This document shows, in pieces, positions 1-11,774 of a stretch of DNA of 64,000 nt. Position numbers and translations under genes: made by a program. The DNA comes from Astropecten irregularis (taxonomy: Eukaryota > Echinodermata > Asteroidea > Paxillosida > Astropectinidae). Every line of letters starts with the position of its first letter. The stretch's first letter is position 1. The DNA is taken from contig OZ020244.1 in NCBI GenBank assembly GCA_963971285.1, forward strand, positions 27,342,001 to 27,406,000, read 5' to 3'. Under the pieces are notes generated by a model, which saw only the letters and a program-made list of their open reading frames with translations, was not told the DNA's origin and searched no databases.

Positions 1-100
1 CAGTTTTAGAGGTGGGAGGAAAACCCGAGAGTAATATTCTGGGTAAAACCCACGGAATCAGAGGTGAAAGAACCGCTACGCCAACCTGACCCCTATTCCG

Positions 101-631
101 ATGTGTATCTGCTCGGTCCCTCAGTGGAACTTCACTCCTGTTCTCAAAAATCTTCATTGGCTTCCAGTATCCAAAAGAATAGAATTTAAGATATTGATAC
201 TTAGCTGGAAGGCACTTCATGATCGGGCACCAAATTACTTGCAAAATCTCATCTCAGAGTATACTCCTTCAAGAAATCTCCGCTCTACAAATTCCAGACA
301 ATTAACCGTCCCCAGAACTTCATTCTTGCTCGTAGAAAAGGCTTTCTCATGTTCAGCCCCACTTCTGTGGAATGCTCTTCCACTGCGGATCCGATCAGCA
401 GAATCCTTAGATACGTTCAAGTCAGATCTGAAGTCCCATATGTTCTCATTTGATAGGATTTTCGTTAGATTGTATGTTTTTGCATCCTTCTCCCTAAGTT
501 TCCATTTCATCTTTTCTTTTCCCTCTGCGCCTATGAATAGTTCTTCTAGATATACGGCGCATTATAAATGCTTTATTTATTATTATTTGTTCTTGTTTGT
601 TATATCTGCGTTCCACTGTAAGCTGATGTGA
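101..631 (+). mobile_element. 5'-truncated non-LTR retrotransposon (LINE) fragment, end of ORF2
   Basis: An open frame runs to a stop at 631. It carries the typical extreme C-terminal region of CR1/L2-like LINE ORF2 proteins: LHWLPVSKRIEFKI, then KALHDRAPNYLQNL, YTPSRNLRS, AFSCSAPLLWNALP and SLDTFKSDLKSHMF. In the family this region lies after the reverse transcriptase domain. No catalytic YADD box or endonuclease domain lies upstream in the window, so the copy is 5'-truncated as LINEs usually are. The last 50 or so codons look like non-coding 3' tail, and TTATTATT-rich sequence follows near 575. It sits just upstream of an ERC exon, so it is presumably intronic. The exact clade is uncertain. 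Confidence 0.75.
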
Positions 632-654
632 TAATCAGTGTTATATCCGAGTCC

Positions 655-800
655 ACAACCTCCGAGGCCAAGGCTGAGTCTGAGTCATGGGTCTCCAAGG
701 CCGAGGCCGAGGCCTAGTTTCTCACAAGTAGCCGAGGCCAAGGCCGAGTCCGTGTCATGGGTCTCCGAGGCCGAGGCCAAGGCCGAGTCACACACAAGCA
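655..800. repeat. Duplicated GAGGCC/AAGGCC hexamer repeat
   Basis: Two copies of a unit of about 71 bp are visible, each with runs of GGCCGA or GGCCAA and the shared phrase GAGTCATGGGTCTCC or GTGTCATGGGTCTCC. A related stretch at 1028-1110 again contains AGTCATGG and GAGGCCGAGGCCGAGGC. The hexamer composition resembles the termini of the elements at 1441, 17401 and 59249. Frames through the array are periodicity artefacts. Confidence 0.7.
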
Positions 801-1027
801 TATCATTTCACTCCGCAAGAGACTGTTTGCTAGTCTAGACGCGGTACCCAAACTTTCCAATGCGGTTTATAACCACACTAGCACAGCTCACCATGCTCTC
901 AATTCATTAGATTCGATGAATTACACGCTAACTTTCTTTCTGTACGTGTTTATTTAATGAAAAATTTAAAATTGTCCCCCTAAAATGTTGGGAAACACGT
1001 TCCAGTTTGGAATAAAAAAATTTCCCC

Positions 1028-1110
1028 GCCTCGGACCGAGTCATCTTTCAAAAGTCATGGACCCACGAGGCCGAGGCCGAGGCAGCAAATTTTCGGCCGG
1101 CCTCGAGTCA
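1028..1110. repeat. GAGGCC hexamer repeat, second locus
   Basis: CGCCTCGGACCGAGTCAT is followed by GTCATGGACC and GAGGCCGAGGCCGAGGC, then GGCCGGCCTCGAGTC. CGCCTCGG and GAGGCCGAGG are inversely related, so this may be a small inverted-repeat element of the type at 655-800. It ends about 55 bases before the splice acceptor of the first ERC exon. Confidence 0.45.
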
Positions 1111-1166
1111 TACAACACTGGTGATAATGTCAAACACGGTGTCTCCCGTTCCTTTTTGCCACCCAG

Positions 1167-1327
1167 ATTGACAACGTGAAGAGGGAGCTTGAACAGGTCA
1201 AGAAGCAGCTGTCCATTGCCAGTGGGAAGTTATCCAGCACCAACGCATCCCTACGAGAGAAGGAATCTAAGCTGAGTGCCTTGCAGACTGAGAGACGGAA
1301 GACACTGGAGGAAGCCATGGAGATGAA
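1167..1327 (+). CDS. ERC: ERC/ELKS/CAST-family scaffold protein, coiled-coil exon (partial gene)
   Basis: ERC proteins (ELKS, CAST, RAB6IP2) are long coiled-coil scaffolds of the presynaptic active zone that hold RIM, liprin-alpha and related partners. The exon follows the acceptor TTTTTGCCACCCAG and starts at codon ATT. It encodes 53 codons plus 2 bases: IDNVKRELEQVKKQL, then SIASGKLSSTNASL, REKESKLSALQTERRK and TLEEAMEM-K. This matches the ERC coiled coil near the C-terminus, where vertebrate proteins have a KLSST...LAEKETHL...ERRKHLEE...MK series. Heptad-like spacing of L, I and V with charged residues is clear. The donor is GTAGGT at 1328, so the last lysine codon is split (phase 2) and completed by the exon at 7972. 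Upstream exons lie outside the window. Whether this is orthologous to ERC1 or ERC2 cannot be said, as invertebrates usually have one gene. Confidence 0.9.
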
Positions 1328-1440
1328 GTAGGTTGATTTTATTTTGAAAAAAGGAAGTGTATATTTTTTTTCGGCACTGGCATTCTTCCGATTGGCCAAT
1401 GCTCAATAATACGTCATGCCAGGCTTCTTTTTCTTAATTA

Positions 1441-1650
1441 AAGGTTCAGGCTCAGACTCTGACTCCATTTCGTGTATTCATTCTAAAATAACTGGTATCA
1501 AAATAGAGGTTTTTGGTTCTGAAGTACTGTAGATTCTCTGGTTTGAAAAAGAAAACAGAGCTTCAGCTTCTATGAAAAACCATAACCTATATTTTTAACA
1601 TATGGATGACGGAGACGAAGCCGGAGCCAGAGCCGAGTTTGGAAAAAGGC
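1441..1650 (-). mobile_element. MITE-like element with GGCTCN-hexamer terminal inverted repeats
   Basis: The left end reads GGTTCAGGCTCAGACTCTGA and the right end carries GAAGCCGGAGCCAGAGCCGA followed by GTTTGGAAAAAGG. The interior (ATTCTAAAATAACTGGTATC, then GGTTTGAAAAAGAAAAC, then CTTCAGCTTC) is the reverse complement of the interiors at 17401-17620 and 59249-59482. It has no coding capacity, so it would be a non-autonomous element. Confidence 0.65.
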
Positions 1651-2814
1651 ACTTTGCATGCTCTGCTCTGATAATTTCCTCAGTTCCTCACTGTATATAT
1701 TGTTATAGATGCCATGATGTGTATTTCCTTCGTTCTTTGCAGCCATGTCGCTCGTCTTAAAAAAACAAACTCCCAACCACCTTGAGTGGAGGGGCCTCCC
1801 TCCAAAAAAAAACGACCAATGATGAAGTATCATACCTTTAAATGAAATTAAAAGCATCACGTGTAGAAAACCCTATAGAGCTGAAGGTTTCCATTGCTTT
1901 GTACATGTTGGTATAGTGTCCGTACGCATTTTTGTGGCTGCCATGACATATGACTTTATGGGCAAATCGCAACCACTAACTGCATACCATAATTGCGCTT
2001 TTCGCGGCAGTTGACCGCTATTTTAATAAATCCTTTTTTTGTGTACATTTGATTCACTTGATTTCTAATTATCGTAAACTAAAGCAAACAAAGATTATTC
2101 AGAAAAAATCATGTCACGATAAAATCACTCAAAGAAAAATGTGCGAAGATTTGGGATGTACGATGTATCGTTATACGTCATTATAATGCATGTGCAAACA
2201 TCGAATAACAAAACTGCCCAGATATTTGTGAATTTGTGATATACGATGTATCCAATTAACATCACAAATATGTGGGAAGATATTTCTGATGTTCGATGTT
2301 CCTCCTGCGCCACCTGTCTATGCTGTCTTGCGTATGACATTCACAATGTGAATAATGTAATGAGCGCCCCAAGTGTCGTACGTCATGGCGACCACCGCAT
2401 CTTACCCTGGGTACGAAACCACACTATTGACAGAGACCTGTAACCTTATGTGGCGCCCTCTTGTGGCACAAATTGTGCCAGTCTTCTGCAAGGTCCTGTT
2501 GACATTACAACAGTGTGCGCTGGCAGACATGATTCATTTCACACTAGCTTCATGACTCTTGACTTGAACTTTGAAGCAGTGGAAGTTAAAATATAGTAGT
2601 TGAACAATGGCTGTATCTATTACTTGCAACAGTTTCTGTTTATCCGTATATTTAATCCATTCAGGCTCCCTTGAGGTTATTTGATGATTAAGTGATTATA
2701 AATTGATTAAAAAGCCGCATCCTCTTCGAGTAATACCCCATGCACCATTTCTCAGGTTGCAGCATTGCTAATGCTACACTTGGGATATAGCGGTACATGT
2801 GTATGTGTGTGATT

Positions 2815-3135
2815 TCATGACTTCTGACTGCCAAACAAATAAAGATAATAGCGTTCTGCACTAATGACGTCACATCATGTATGCACATACCCCCACTCAC
2901 CACACGTTTGCATGGCCACGTTGCAATGTTTGTCTGAGGTTCGGTGCTATTTTTAGCACAAGTGCGCAGAGCTATTGACAATTATGGACACCACCAACAT
3001 AGGGCTGGATAGCTCAGTTGGTAAGAGTATGGTATTCCAGGGTCACTGGTTCGAATCCCACTCCAGTCAATTTTTCTTTTCAATGACTTAAAATTAACTT
3101 CAGTCAGTTTTTCTTGTGGTTGTTTGTTGATCTGA
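2815..3135 (+). mobile_element. tRNA-derived SINE, interrupted by a nested insertion
   Basis: The head CTTCTGACTGCCAAACAAAT (about 2821) is the same head seen in intact copies at 33640 and 57052. The tRNA-like body starts near 3002 with A box TAGCTCAGTTGG at 3010-3021 and B box GGTTCGAATCC at 3048-3058. The shared 3' tail CAATTTTTCTTTTCAATGAC follows. Between head and body lies foreign sequence (2849-2971) absent from the other copies. The cloverleaf is degenerate, so it is a pol III-type SINE and not a tRNA gene. Confidence 0.8.
2849..2971. mobile_element. Short element nested in the SINE
   Basis: The sequence starts TAGCGTTCTGCACTAATGAC and ends near GCTATTTTTAGCAC. A second, longer copy lies at 10761-10995 with the same start (TAGCGTTCCGCACTAATGAC), the same CACACNTTTGCATGG core and the same CTATTTTTAG end. 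It splits the SINE between AAAGATAAT and ATTGAC, so it inserted after the SINE. The class is unknown and no coding is seen. Confidence 0.6.
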
Positions 3136-5039
3136 AAAAGAATTTGAAATTTTGAATGTTGCATCAAAATGTTGATATTTTTGTTGAAATTTCTGATGCT
3201 GAAGGCTTTAATTACAAGGAGACAATGCATAGCTTTAATTGACAATTGCCCCCTCTCTACAATCTATTAATAGCACTGTATACTTAGTACTGAACAGGCC
3301 TGTGACTTTCTCTCGTGGACAACTGGACATAGTACCCAAAACAACCCCCCAAAAATTAGAAATTTTGAGAAGAAAAAGTAGAAAAGTAAGACACAACAGT
3401 TCAGTGGGTAATTAAGGCACAGTTTCTCACAGTCGTATTTCAACTTGGATGGTTTTATAAATTATTCTTTGATGAAAAACAAATGCTGTGTGTAGAAATC
3501 GAAACCAAAAGTTCACTCGGTCATCCGAGGGAGTCGTGGCATTTTGTATCAACGGTCTAACGAGGTAATTCAATTTTCTGAAACTCTGTTGGAAAAATCT
3601 GCAGCCAGTTTGCAAAGCAGTTATTACGTGGACACAAAGACGGGAATCTGTTCTGGCAGAATAGAGTCCGCTTCCCTCCCAGGGAAATAGTTTTACCGCC
3701 CTCTAAATATCAGACCGCCTTAGTTGGCGCCGAGCTTTTTGCCAAGGGCTTGTTGCTTGGGCAAATTTTTTTTTTCTTGGTTTGGATTATTATAAACAGA
3801 GACTTGAATATTGAATGCCTAATTCCCTGTCAGATTAAAACGGTTTGAGATGCGTAAATACCTACACGTTTAGTGTCGGCTTATCCGATTGGCCCGTCAT
3901 GCCGTCACAATCACTTTGAGAGGAGGCTCGTGCCCAGCTGGTGCAAGTCTAAATTCATTTCTGCTTGGTCTGCCGTTTGAAGCGTAGCAGCAAATTAGCT
4001 GTGTTGCGGGTGTTTTGTTTTGTTTTCTTTCATTTTTTGTACCCAGGACTTGTTGTAGAGACCCCTAGGCTTGTGGGGATTGTGCTTTTTTAATCTACTA
4101 ACTCTTTTGAATCGGCAGCTTAAATCACAAATCTGTCGATTTACCCCTTCAAAAGCCAAGTCGGGTACTCCTGAGCATTTACAGCTCAATTGGATATGAA
4201 AGACATATGAAACCACTGGTTGCATTTCAGGAACCCATGCAAAACCAACTCCAAAATTGCTCATGTATGTGTGTACCATGCCGGAAGGGGAAAGCTTGCA
4301 TAATTCCGTAATTCCTCTTTATATGTGCTGCCGACTTACACAAAGCTTTGGAGCTTTCTCATTCTCCCCCCCCCCCATCCCCTCCGCAAAGCAGACTGGC
4401 TTAGAACTGATGAACAACTCAATTATGAGCTGATTAGGTACCATCTTCTTTGCTTGACTGTCTGGGTGCGTGTTGCGTCTTGCGTCTTGCGACATCCCAC
4501 AGGGGCTTCAACCCGTGTCCAGTTTCTTCCAGTGATTCATAAAAGTGGAAGTGTGACTGGCTTTCAGAGTGTACAGTGATGGACGCTTACGTATGTTTTG
4601 CGGGTTTCTGCGTGGATCAGTAAGGGGGATTATCGGATTAGACTCATAGAGCGCCACAGGGATTAGCCTCATGAAGTGGATCTTTCCTCCTCCAGTTTAA
4701 AGGCACCATCCTTCTTTTTTGCACTCGCTTGATATTTTAGCAAGGGGCCAGAAAGTGAAAAATGGTTTTGACACTTTGTCATCGGTTTCCGCAAACCTGG
4801 ACCATCTTGTAATTTCAAGGGTTTTGGTTGTCTCATTTAACATCCTATTTACTGTTTTGGATGACCTATTTGATGTTTTGGATGAATTTGGACAGTTGTG
4901 TTTTGATTATGATTTCATTTTTTTTAATGGAATTTTGTTCTTACACTAAAAAAGTTGTGGTGATACATGTTGACAGATTGAAATATTTGAAAGAAACTTC
5001 AATGGTAACATTTGATAGTAATAAAAGGTATTTTTTTAA

Positions 5040-5235
5040 GCGCCTTCTCAAAAAAGCTCCAAGATCAAAACCATTCTTCATAATTCATAAATTTATAAGG
5101 AAAATGGAATCGGGTTTTTGCTATTTTCTCTTGACTCAGATGTCAATTTCAGCTCAAAATGTCACAGGTTTATCAATGCACATGCTGGATCAGTGTTGTT
5201 CTGTAACCTTTACCAATCATGTATTATACCTTTAA
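5040..5235. repeat. Partial copy of the AAAGGTAC family (43043 subtype)
   Basis: GGGTTTTTGCTATTTTCTC, GACTCAGATGTCAATT, TCACAGGTTTATCA and the end TGTATTATACCTTTAAA match the right half of the element at 43043-43368. The left part is diverged or missing, although TTTAAAGGCACCATCCTTCT near 4696 may be its left terminus. Confidence 0.55.
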
Positions 5236-5600
5236 ATTCCGTTGATAACTAGTTTATTAAATACTAATAGAACAATTTTTTCAATCTTCACATTTTAGGT
5301 CTAGTGACTAGCTCAATACATTTTATATGTAGCCCCTTTAACCTCTTCATAATCAGATAAAATATGTACTGGCCATATTTTCCCCATTGTGCTCTGAGTA
5401 TGCAGTGCTCATCTACGTTGGTGAAGGGAACGACTAAATTAGATAGTTCCATCTCCCCAATGAAAAAAAAACCAACAACATTAATAGTCATAACCTTTGT
5501 TGTCTTTTCTTTGTCAAGCCAAACAGTCTTTATTTTAATGAAAGTAAACAAGTAAATGAATCATTCCAGCCTAACTGTGAAAAAACAACATAACAAAAAA

Positions 5601-5625
5601 CATAAACATAAACATAAACATAAAC
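5601..5625. repeat. CATAAA hexanucleotide microsatellite
   Basis: About four perfect copies of CATAAA in an A-rich surround. Confidence 0.85.
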
Positions 5626-6243
5626 AAAATACAAATCACTACGGGAGTCAGCAGTGGAAGTTTCCGGAAACGCTGTCAAATTGACTAAGAAATATTGAGT
5701 GACAACATGACTAGCCTTCTGTCATTGTGACTGATTATCCTTAAATGGATTGTTTTGTTGTTTGCCAAAGAAAGAAGTGAAACAAAAAGGAATACCAGCC
5801 TGTATTCAAGTCATGTACGTCATCCTTCAAGCATGGTGGTTCATACCTTTCTTTTCTTCTCTCTTTCCAATCTGTCTTTCTTTGTGATTGATGCTCGCCC
5901 TTATCAATAGTCTGGCCGTCTACCAGGTCTGGCACCCCGTATACCACATAATGCCATTGCTATTTGATGAATGCTTCTGTCTTGACAAGAGGCCAATCCA
6001 TGTTAAGTCCCCTGATATATCATTTCCGGAGACATGGTCGATCCCGAATCTGGAATTTCGAAAAAGTCGAAAGGAAAAAAAAATGGATGAGACTACAATG
6101 GTTGGAAATTTATGGAAAGAAAAGAAAAGGCAAGAAAGAACAATGCAACCATTGTCTTTACATTTTCTGGTATTTACTAGATTGTCTATTTGATTAGAAG
6201 AAAAGGTTTCCGGTTTGGTTTGCTAGTAGAAGTAAATGGGTAA

Positions 6244-6329
6244 TTCCATGGTAACGTAAGTTACCTGTTAAGTGACTTTGACCTATTCCGTGATCAATTA
6301 TTCTTGAAAGACTCCAATTTCAAACTGTT
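6244..6329. repeat. Dispersed repeat, inverted relative to 35383-35459
   Basis: TTCCATGGTAACGTAAGTTA, CCTGTTAAGTGACTTTGACC, GATCAATTATTCTTGAAAGA and CTCCAATTTC are together the near-exact reverse complement of 35383-35459, over about 77 bases. Neither copy shows obvious termini, so the element type is unknown. Confidence 0.6.
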
Positions 6330-7458
6330 TTGCAGGTATTTGAATCAGCAAGTACATGTATACCACTTATGGTTCCTTGAAATCCATACAAATGTGCAAA
6401 CAAACTTATGTTTAATACAAAATGTCCTAAAATCGTCAAAATGCCCAAATCATATTTTTGAGGAGGGAAAGTTCACCTGAACTGGGTCTCTCGCACCTTG
6501 GACCAGCGAGATGCTTATCCCAGCATGCCATGCACTACTGTCGGAATGGCATCCATCCTAAAAGATAACGCGCTGTCTGAAATTCATCTTTGTTCACCTG
6601 GCCTGCCAATCAGAAAAGGTGAAATATGGTTTTGAAAAAGAAAATGCTGCGTGGGCTTGTTTTGTATTTTCAAATACCGTCATGAAGTGGTTTAAATAAA
6701 ACTCCTAGCTGTTTCAAGAAGAGCTGCCTTCGGAGGAAGTTCCACTTTCACTGCTGAACCTATTCTTTCAAAGTGTTTTTCATTTACCTGTTGTTGTTTT
6801 TTTATAGTTTCTCCATCTCTGGCTGTGGTAGGCATTACATGTACCAGGCTTCACTTCAGATTAGACCTAACAACAAATCAACCAGCATTCAAACAGTTTC
6901 CTGTATACATGTATTTTTTTATTAGCACTTTGATTATTAACATGTACGGTACTTTCTGAAAAGTACAGCCAGTGGGGTTCATATGGTCAAAGCTCCATCC
7001 AGTGTTCTGGTATTGGTAGCAGGTGTTACATTGACAGTCAGGTGAAAGTGGCACTTTGCTCTGCTCAAGGGAGGAACGCAGGGCAAAGAACTTTATTTCT
7101 GTCTTTGCTGTGTCTCCTCATACTGGACAGTTGTGGTTGGTGTCCTGAGACAACAGGTGTAATACACAAAGTACAGACGGTGCATGGGTACCGGGTGTAC
7201 GTGTGAGTCTGGAAGGGTGTCAAAACCATGGACTTAATGACAAAATGGACGCTGTGGTTCACGGTTGGGAAAAAGGTCCACGATAGGAAAGCATGTACAA
7301 AACCAATGGAGCTGCTGCCAAAAAAGTCCAAACAAAAGAGGAACAATAGGGGGTCAACAATTGCAGGCAATTACACACTTGGGTTGGAGGGTGTTTTTGG
7401 GGTAGGATATTGGTGGAGGTGTACCCAGTAGATGCTTGTTGTTGTGTATGGAGGAATA

Positions 7459-7563
7459 AGGCTGCATCCGAATCTGTTGTCTAGAGCTAGGTCTAGGTCT
7501 TCGCTCCATTAAGAAGTACGTGGAGACCTAGTGGTAGCTCTGGAAGCCCGTTTCGGACACAGC
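7459..7563. mobile_element. Small MITE-like inverted-repeat element, GGCTGTGTCC termini
   Basis: The left end GGCTGCATCCGAA pairs with the right end TTCGGACACAGCC. The inner arms AGAGCTAGGTCTAGGTCT and AGACCTAGTGGTAGCTCT also pair. The terminal motif matches the element at 60547-60680, so the two probably share a transposase source. Confidence 0.6.
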
Positions 7564-7971
7564 CCTTGTGTTTATTTGGGTGATAATTAATAAAGGTCTC
7601 TTGATTGCACTAACCCTTCAACTGAATCTTTCACCAAGTTGTTTTTGTCGTTTGTTTTTTGTATACATTTTATATTTGGAACAGCATTTTTTTCTTGTGT
7701 ATATATTTTATTATTGGCTCAGTATTATTTCCAGCCAGGGTGGTTTGTACAGTACTATGCTGCTTTATGAGTTAAGAAGAACCTTGCAGCACTGTGTTCA
7801 CTTTTGTCTTTATACCATGGTGACAAATCCAATCTAACCAGTCACCAGTGTTTGTGAAAAAAAAACCTACTACGGACCTTACAGAGTTATGGGACCCTGT
7901 TCTCTATTCCCTTTGTCAGCTTACTTCCCCTTTTGAAAGTTTCTGTCATTTAATTTCCTGTGATCTTGTAG

Positions 7972-8116
7972 ACAAGAAGCAATAACGGCAGCCATCGGAG
8001 AGAAGGATGCCCACATAGCCCTCCTGGAGCTGAATCGCAAGAACCCTAAGGCCTGCGAGGAGCTCAAGGTCCTCAAGAAGGAGAAAGACACCCTGGTTCA
8101 GCTGCTCAAAGATGAG
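7972..8116 (+). CDS. ERC: ERC/ELKS/CAST-family scaffold protein, second coiled-coil exon
   Basis: This exon directly continues the one at 1167. The acceptor is CTTGTAG and the first base A completes the split lysine codon. Forty-eight codons follow: QEAITAAIGEKDAHIALLEL, NRKNPKACEEL, KVLKKEKDTLVQLLKDE. The peptide aligns closely with the conserved ERC stretch EMKQEALLAAISEKDANIAL of vertebrates, which confirms family, strand and splice phase together. It is entirely coiled coil with no catalytic residues. The donor is GTAAGT at 8117, phase 0. The length of 145 bases is what joining the flanking exons in frame requires. Confidence 0.92.
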
Positions 8117-9167
8117 GTAAGTCCACTCCCCAGGACCTCAGGAGCTGGTGGTGGTAGGGACAAGGGAACGTGGAAGGTGGTTATACGCCTTATTCACAGT
8201 GCATCCATCCTACATTCGAAGCAGTGCAGTCAAACTGAGGCTTGGATTGAAAGTAGTCTGGTACCCGTTTTCTTTTTCAGAATTGATGTTATCTTTGCCA
8301 ACGGGTATACAAGGGAGGGGACAAGATGGATGCACCGTGAATAAGGCCTGTTGTCCACTGTTCATCTCTGAGCAGGATAAGGGAATATCCAGTTTGAAGA
8401 GGTCATTGTCATTGTATGAGACATTGCTCATAAATTTCCTCGGAAGCCCAATTTTTTTCTTCCCCTTTTTTTGTTTCAAGAGTTTTGGAGGGGGGATACA
8501 ACTGTACCGTGATATTTGTTGTATGTGTGTTTATTTAGTACACACAGTGAACTGTTGACAAGTAATGCATCAGCTTAAAATAATCCCCGATACTGTCACG
8601 ATAATCTATAGGGATCATACGTCACCCATATGAACCCCTGCCAGGTCCTTCGTTGACTCACCCACCCCTCTAAGATGGGGGAAAGGGAACCTTGGAATTG
8701 GAAGGTCGTCCAAATTTCTCAGTTTTCATTTTTTTAAAGTGTATTCAACCTTGTTAATAACTGGAGAGATGGTGAGAATTATTTTAGACTGGTCCAATGC
8801 TAACAGAAACAGGAAAATAGTAAATTGTATTTGACAGGTTTAATAGCTACTGTCAGCATCGAAATATTTATTTTGTTTGTCGGTTTTTGTATGTGAGAAA
8901 ATTTCTGTGTCCTTAGACACTGTTCTAATTGAGAGGTTTCAAACATCAACTATACGTGAGCTGAACTTTGAACATGGATGGTAGACTAGCGTGTACAATT
9001 TTCTCTAAACCAAAAGAAGGTCTCAAAAACATTTTTCTGGACACCACTTAAAAAAACAAAACAACTTAACCACTAGTGAGCCGAGAAGCTTCCACATAAG
9101 CCTGCCAATTTGTGCCATTGCTTTCACCATGGATTTTGTGTTGGGACCAACAGAAGTTAGTTTGAGC

Positions 9168-9412
9168 CAGGGGCCATTTCAGAGAGCTGCGTAAGCACAA
9201 CATGTGAAAAGTCTTCCTTGATCAAACAAGATTGCTAACCAAATCTTCATGTGACATTTACTGCTTTTGACTTATATTCGGCTATTGTTTGATGGGCATA
9301 ACATTCACAAGGAGTTTTGGCCGGTATATACTGATTTGATTTACCAAGATTTTGGTGCTTAAGCAAATTTTGATGCTTAAGCACTAAGCAGCGCTATGAA
9401 ACTGGCCCCTGG
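9168..9412. mobile_element. MITE-like element of the GGGGCCAATTTC family
   Basis: The termini CAGGGGCCATTTCAGAGAGC and GCTATGAAACTGGCCCCTG are inverted repeats. Inner TAAGCAC motifs occur on both sides, and the interior contains GACTTATATTCGGCTATTGT as in the 29428 and 49361 copies (opposite strand). No coding. Confidence 0.75.
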
Positions 9413-10760
9413 TATTAGCAGGAAATGGCCCTTGATTTCTTTAGGAGAACCTTCATCATGGTAGATCTTTGCATTCCCAAACGTCCCAGGAGGACAGATT
9501 TTGATTTGTTGAGTTGATGTTTCTGCCCTCACATCAAGAAATCTCTCTGTCTTTCATATCCACAATCCATAAATCATAAATGTCATTTTTTTTCTCCTCA
9601 CACTGTGAATAGTCAGAAACTTAGAGTCACTCTCCCCTTTCTCTGGAAGAGGTCAAGCCTTAAATCTGTTTCTACTTTCTAGTTATTCACATGGTGGCCT
9701 TCTGCTGATCATAAGGTACATGTTTGATCAGTTTGGGAATTTTTTGAGCGATGTTAGCCATCTAGAATTAGAGGAATGTATCCAAGAGTTGATGAAATGA
9801 GTCAGAAGAGTTGTTGCACTTTTTGAAATTGTTTCTGGCTTCAAGAGGGTTCCTCAGTCAACATTTCAGGAAGGTTCATGGGCATGGAGGTCCCATACCC
9901 TTCCGACCTAGATCTAACCTGATATGGAGAGATTATAAGTTTATTGCTGTATTATTTTTTTTTTGAGAAAGATTTCTGTTTTGGTATGTTACCAAAGTCC
10001 AAAGTGATAAAAACAAGATCCAGTCACATTGACTGGATTTACATCTGAAGGTTGAGGAGTTCAAGTAGGGCCATTATTTGTTGCCTCTCAAAGGTACTTG
10101 TCCTGGCTTGGTCAAGGAGGACTCGCTGGATGACCTCTTGGAGACAGTCCAGACCAAAAGACTGGACCTTATATTCCTCTCAGAAAAAGAAAAGATAGCA
10201 TGACCCCTCTGTGGACTTCAGAGATCTTTGTTTGGCTGTCCTGGAGTGCTGCCTCTCCCCCTTCTGTTGTTTTCAAGAGCTCTGCTGATATAGAATCCAC
10301 AGGTGTACCCTGAGAAGGAATACATCAGTTGCAGTCTTGAGTGGTCCTTCACCCATATACCCACCAGAGAAACCCAAGCCTGTCTCCTTTATTGGTACCA
10401 AGGCCAGTAGTGTCCATATCCATATTCCACGTCTCATCCCTCAGATGTCCCTACTTCACATGGCATCTTGAAGATTCTCAGCCTGTTCTCTTATATTCTT
10501 CAGAGCTTTATTTTTTATGGGGTGGCTCCTCAAGTATTGAAGGTCAGATGCAATGGATGAAATTGGATTCATGCCCCTGATTGTATGTAGTTTTGTGTTG
10601 GGGCTTTTTCACTTTCTTTTTCTCACTTGGAGAAGGATTCAGTTTGGGTTTGGATGGTGGTCAGGCCTCTGTTGTTGTTTGACCGGATGGATTTGAAACA
10701 TTTATTATGTTTGTGAGAGGTTTGCATCAGCCTTGCATCATATGACAATTGTAACTTAAA

Positions 10761-10995
10761 GCAGGGCCTAATAGCGTTCCGCACTAATGACATCACACGA
10801 GTGATTTGGCCAGTGCGTGCATGTACAAAATCCCCGGATGTCAGACAAACATTGACTCACACACATAGTGTACATCATGCATGTACACAAGTACAACCAC
10901 CACACATTTGCATGGTTGCAATGTTTTTCTGAGATCAGGCGTGCTATTTTTAGTAATTGTTGTGCTTAAAAGCAGCTCTTTGAAATTGGTCCCAG
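10761..10995. mobile_element. Second copy of the TAGCGTTCTGC element, fused to a GGGGCCAATTTC-family end
   Basis: TAGCGTTCCGCACTAATGAC to GTGCTATTTTTAGTAATTG corresponds to 2849-2971 with extra internal sequence. It runs directly into TTGTGCTTAAAAGCAGCTCT and TTGAAATTGGTCCCA, which is the right terminus of the GGGGCCAATTTC family. One element therefore probably inserted into the other. Confidence 0.55.
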
Positions 10996-11207
10996 TGCAC
11001 TATCTGGGCAAGCAGTCCCGAAGTCGTCACAAAGATTTACGATTCATCTTTTACCTGAGTTGTTCCTGTTTCTATAGTAAAAATATTGTGACATCACACA
11101 TTATTTAGCAATTAAGATTGATTGATATGCATGCTACGATCTGTCAGCCTTTTGTGAAATCGAGCCCAGGCTTGTAGTCTTTGCATTCAACTCTCATCTT
11201 TTATATT

Positions 11208-11227
11208 TCTCTCTCTCTCTCTCTCTT
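11208..11227. repeat. CT dinucleotide microsatellite
   Basis: About nine TC repeats in a pyrimidine-rich context. Confidence 0.85.
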
Positions 11228-11511
11228 TTCTGGTGGTTGAACCACAAGTTGACCACATGATATCCTGTTGCAGAGGCGGTAATCTCTCCCAAATTGTCAA
11301 GTGTCTATTCGTTAATTGTTAGTTTCCGGTTGCCTAATGTGGGACTGACAGACAAGTTATAGAAATTGTAGGAAGAGTTTAGTTACATTGTCAAGTCTGC
11401 TTCACTGAAGCCCCTTGTGTGAATAGCGTGTGCAATGTACCCACTCGCTGTTATAGGAACTGCTGGTCGAGGAGGAGGAATTTTAATCGGAGGAACTTTG
11501 TGGTTTAATGA

Positions 11512-11742
11512 ATGGTCATTGCCTTGGTGATCCTGGTCATTGCCTTGGTGATCCTGGTCACTACCTCGGTGCCTTGGTGCCAGTGGTAATTGACTTGATG
11601 CTCCTGGTCATTGCCTCAGTGCTTCTGGTCATTGCCTTGGTGCCTCTGGTCACTGCCTTGGTGCCTCTGGTCACTGCCTTGATGCCCCTGGTCATTGCCT
11701 TGATGCTCCTGGTCATTTGCCTATAAAGTGCTTCTGGTCATT
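11512..11742 (+). repeat. 21-bp minisatellite, array A (degenerate)
   Basis: Tandem units of the type TTGGTGCCCCTGGTCATTGC are visible, here with variants such as TGATCCTGGTCATTGCC and TGCTCCTGGTCATTGCC. There are about ten irregular units, some with partial deletions. It has the same unit and orientation as arrays B (13417) and C (27608). The frames across it arise because 21 is divisible by three. Confidence 0.85.
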
Positions 11743-11774
11743 GCCTCTGTCATCCGCCGCACTCTATATTGCAG

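Larger units (their letters stand above)
1328..7971 (+). other. ERC intron (6.6 kb)
   Basis: The intron begins GTAGGT and ends TGATCTTGTAG. It contains a hexamer-TIR element (1441-1650), a SINE with a nested insertion (2815-3135), a fragment of the AAAGGTAC family (about 5040-5235), a CATAAA microsatellite (5601-5625), a segment shared in inverted orientation with 35383-35459 (6244-6329) and a small inverted-repeat element (7459-7563). I see no further exon in it. The remaining stretches (1651-2814, 3136-5039, 5236-6243 and 6330-7458) show nothing recognisable beyond low-complexity runs such as the C-run near 4367. Confidence 0.8.
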
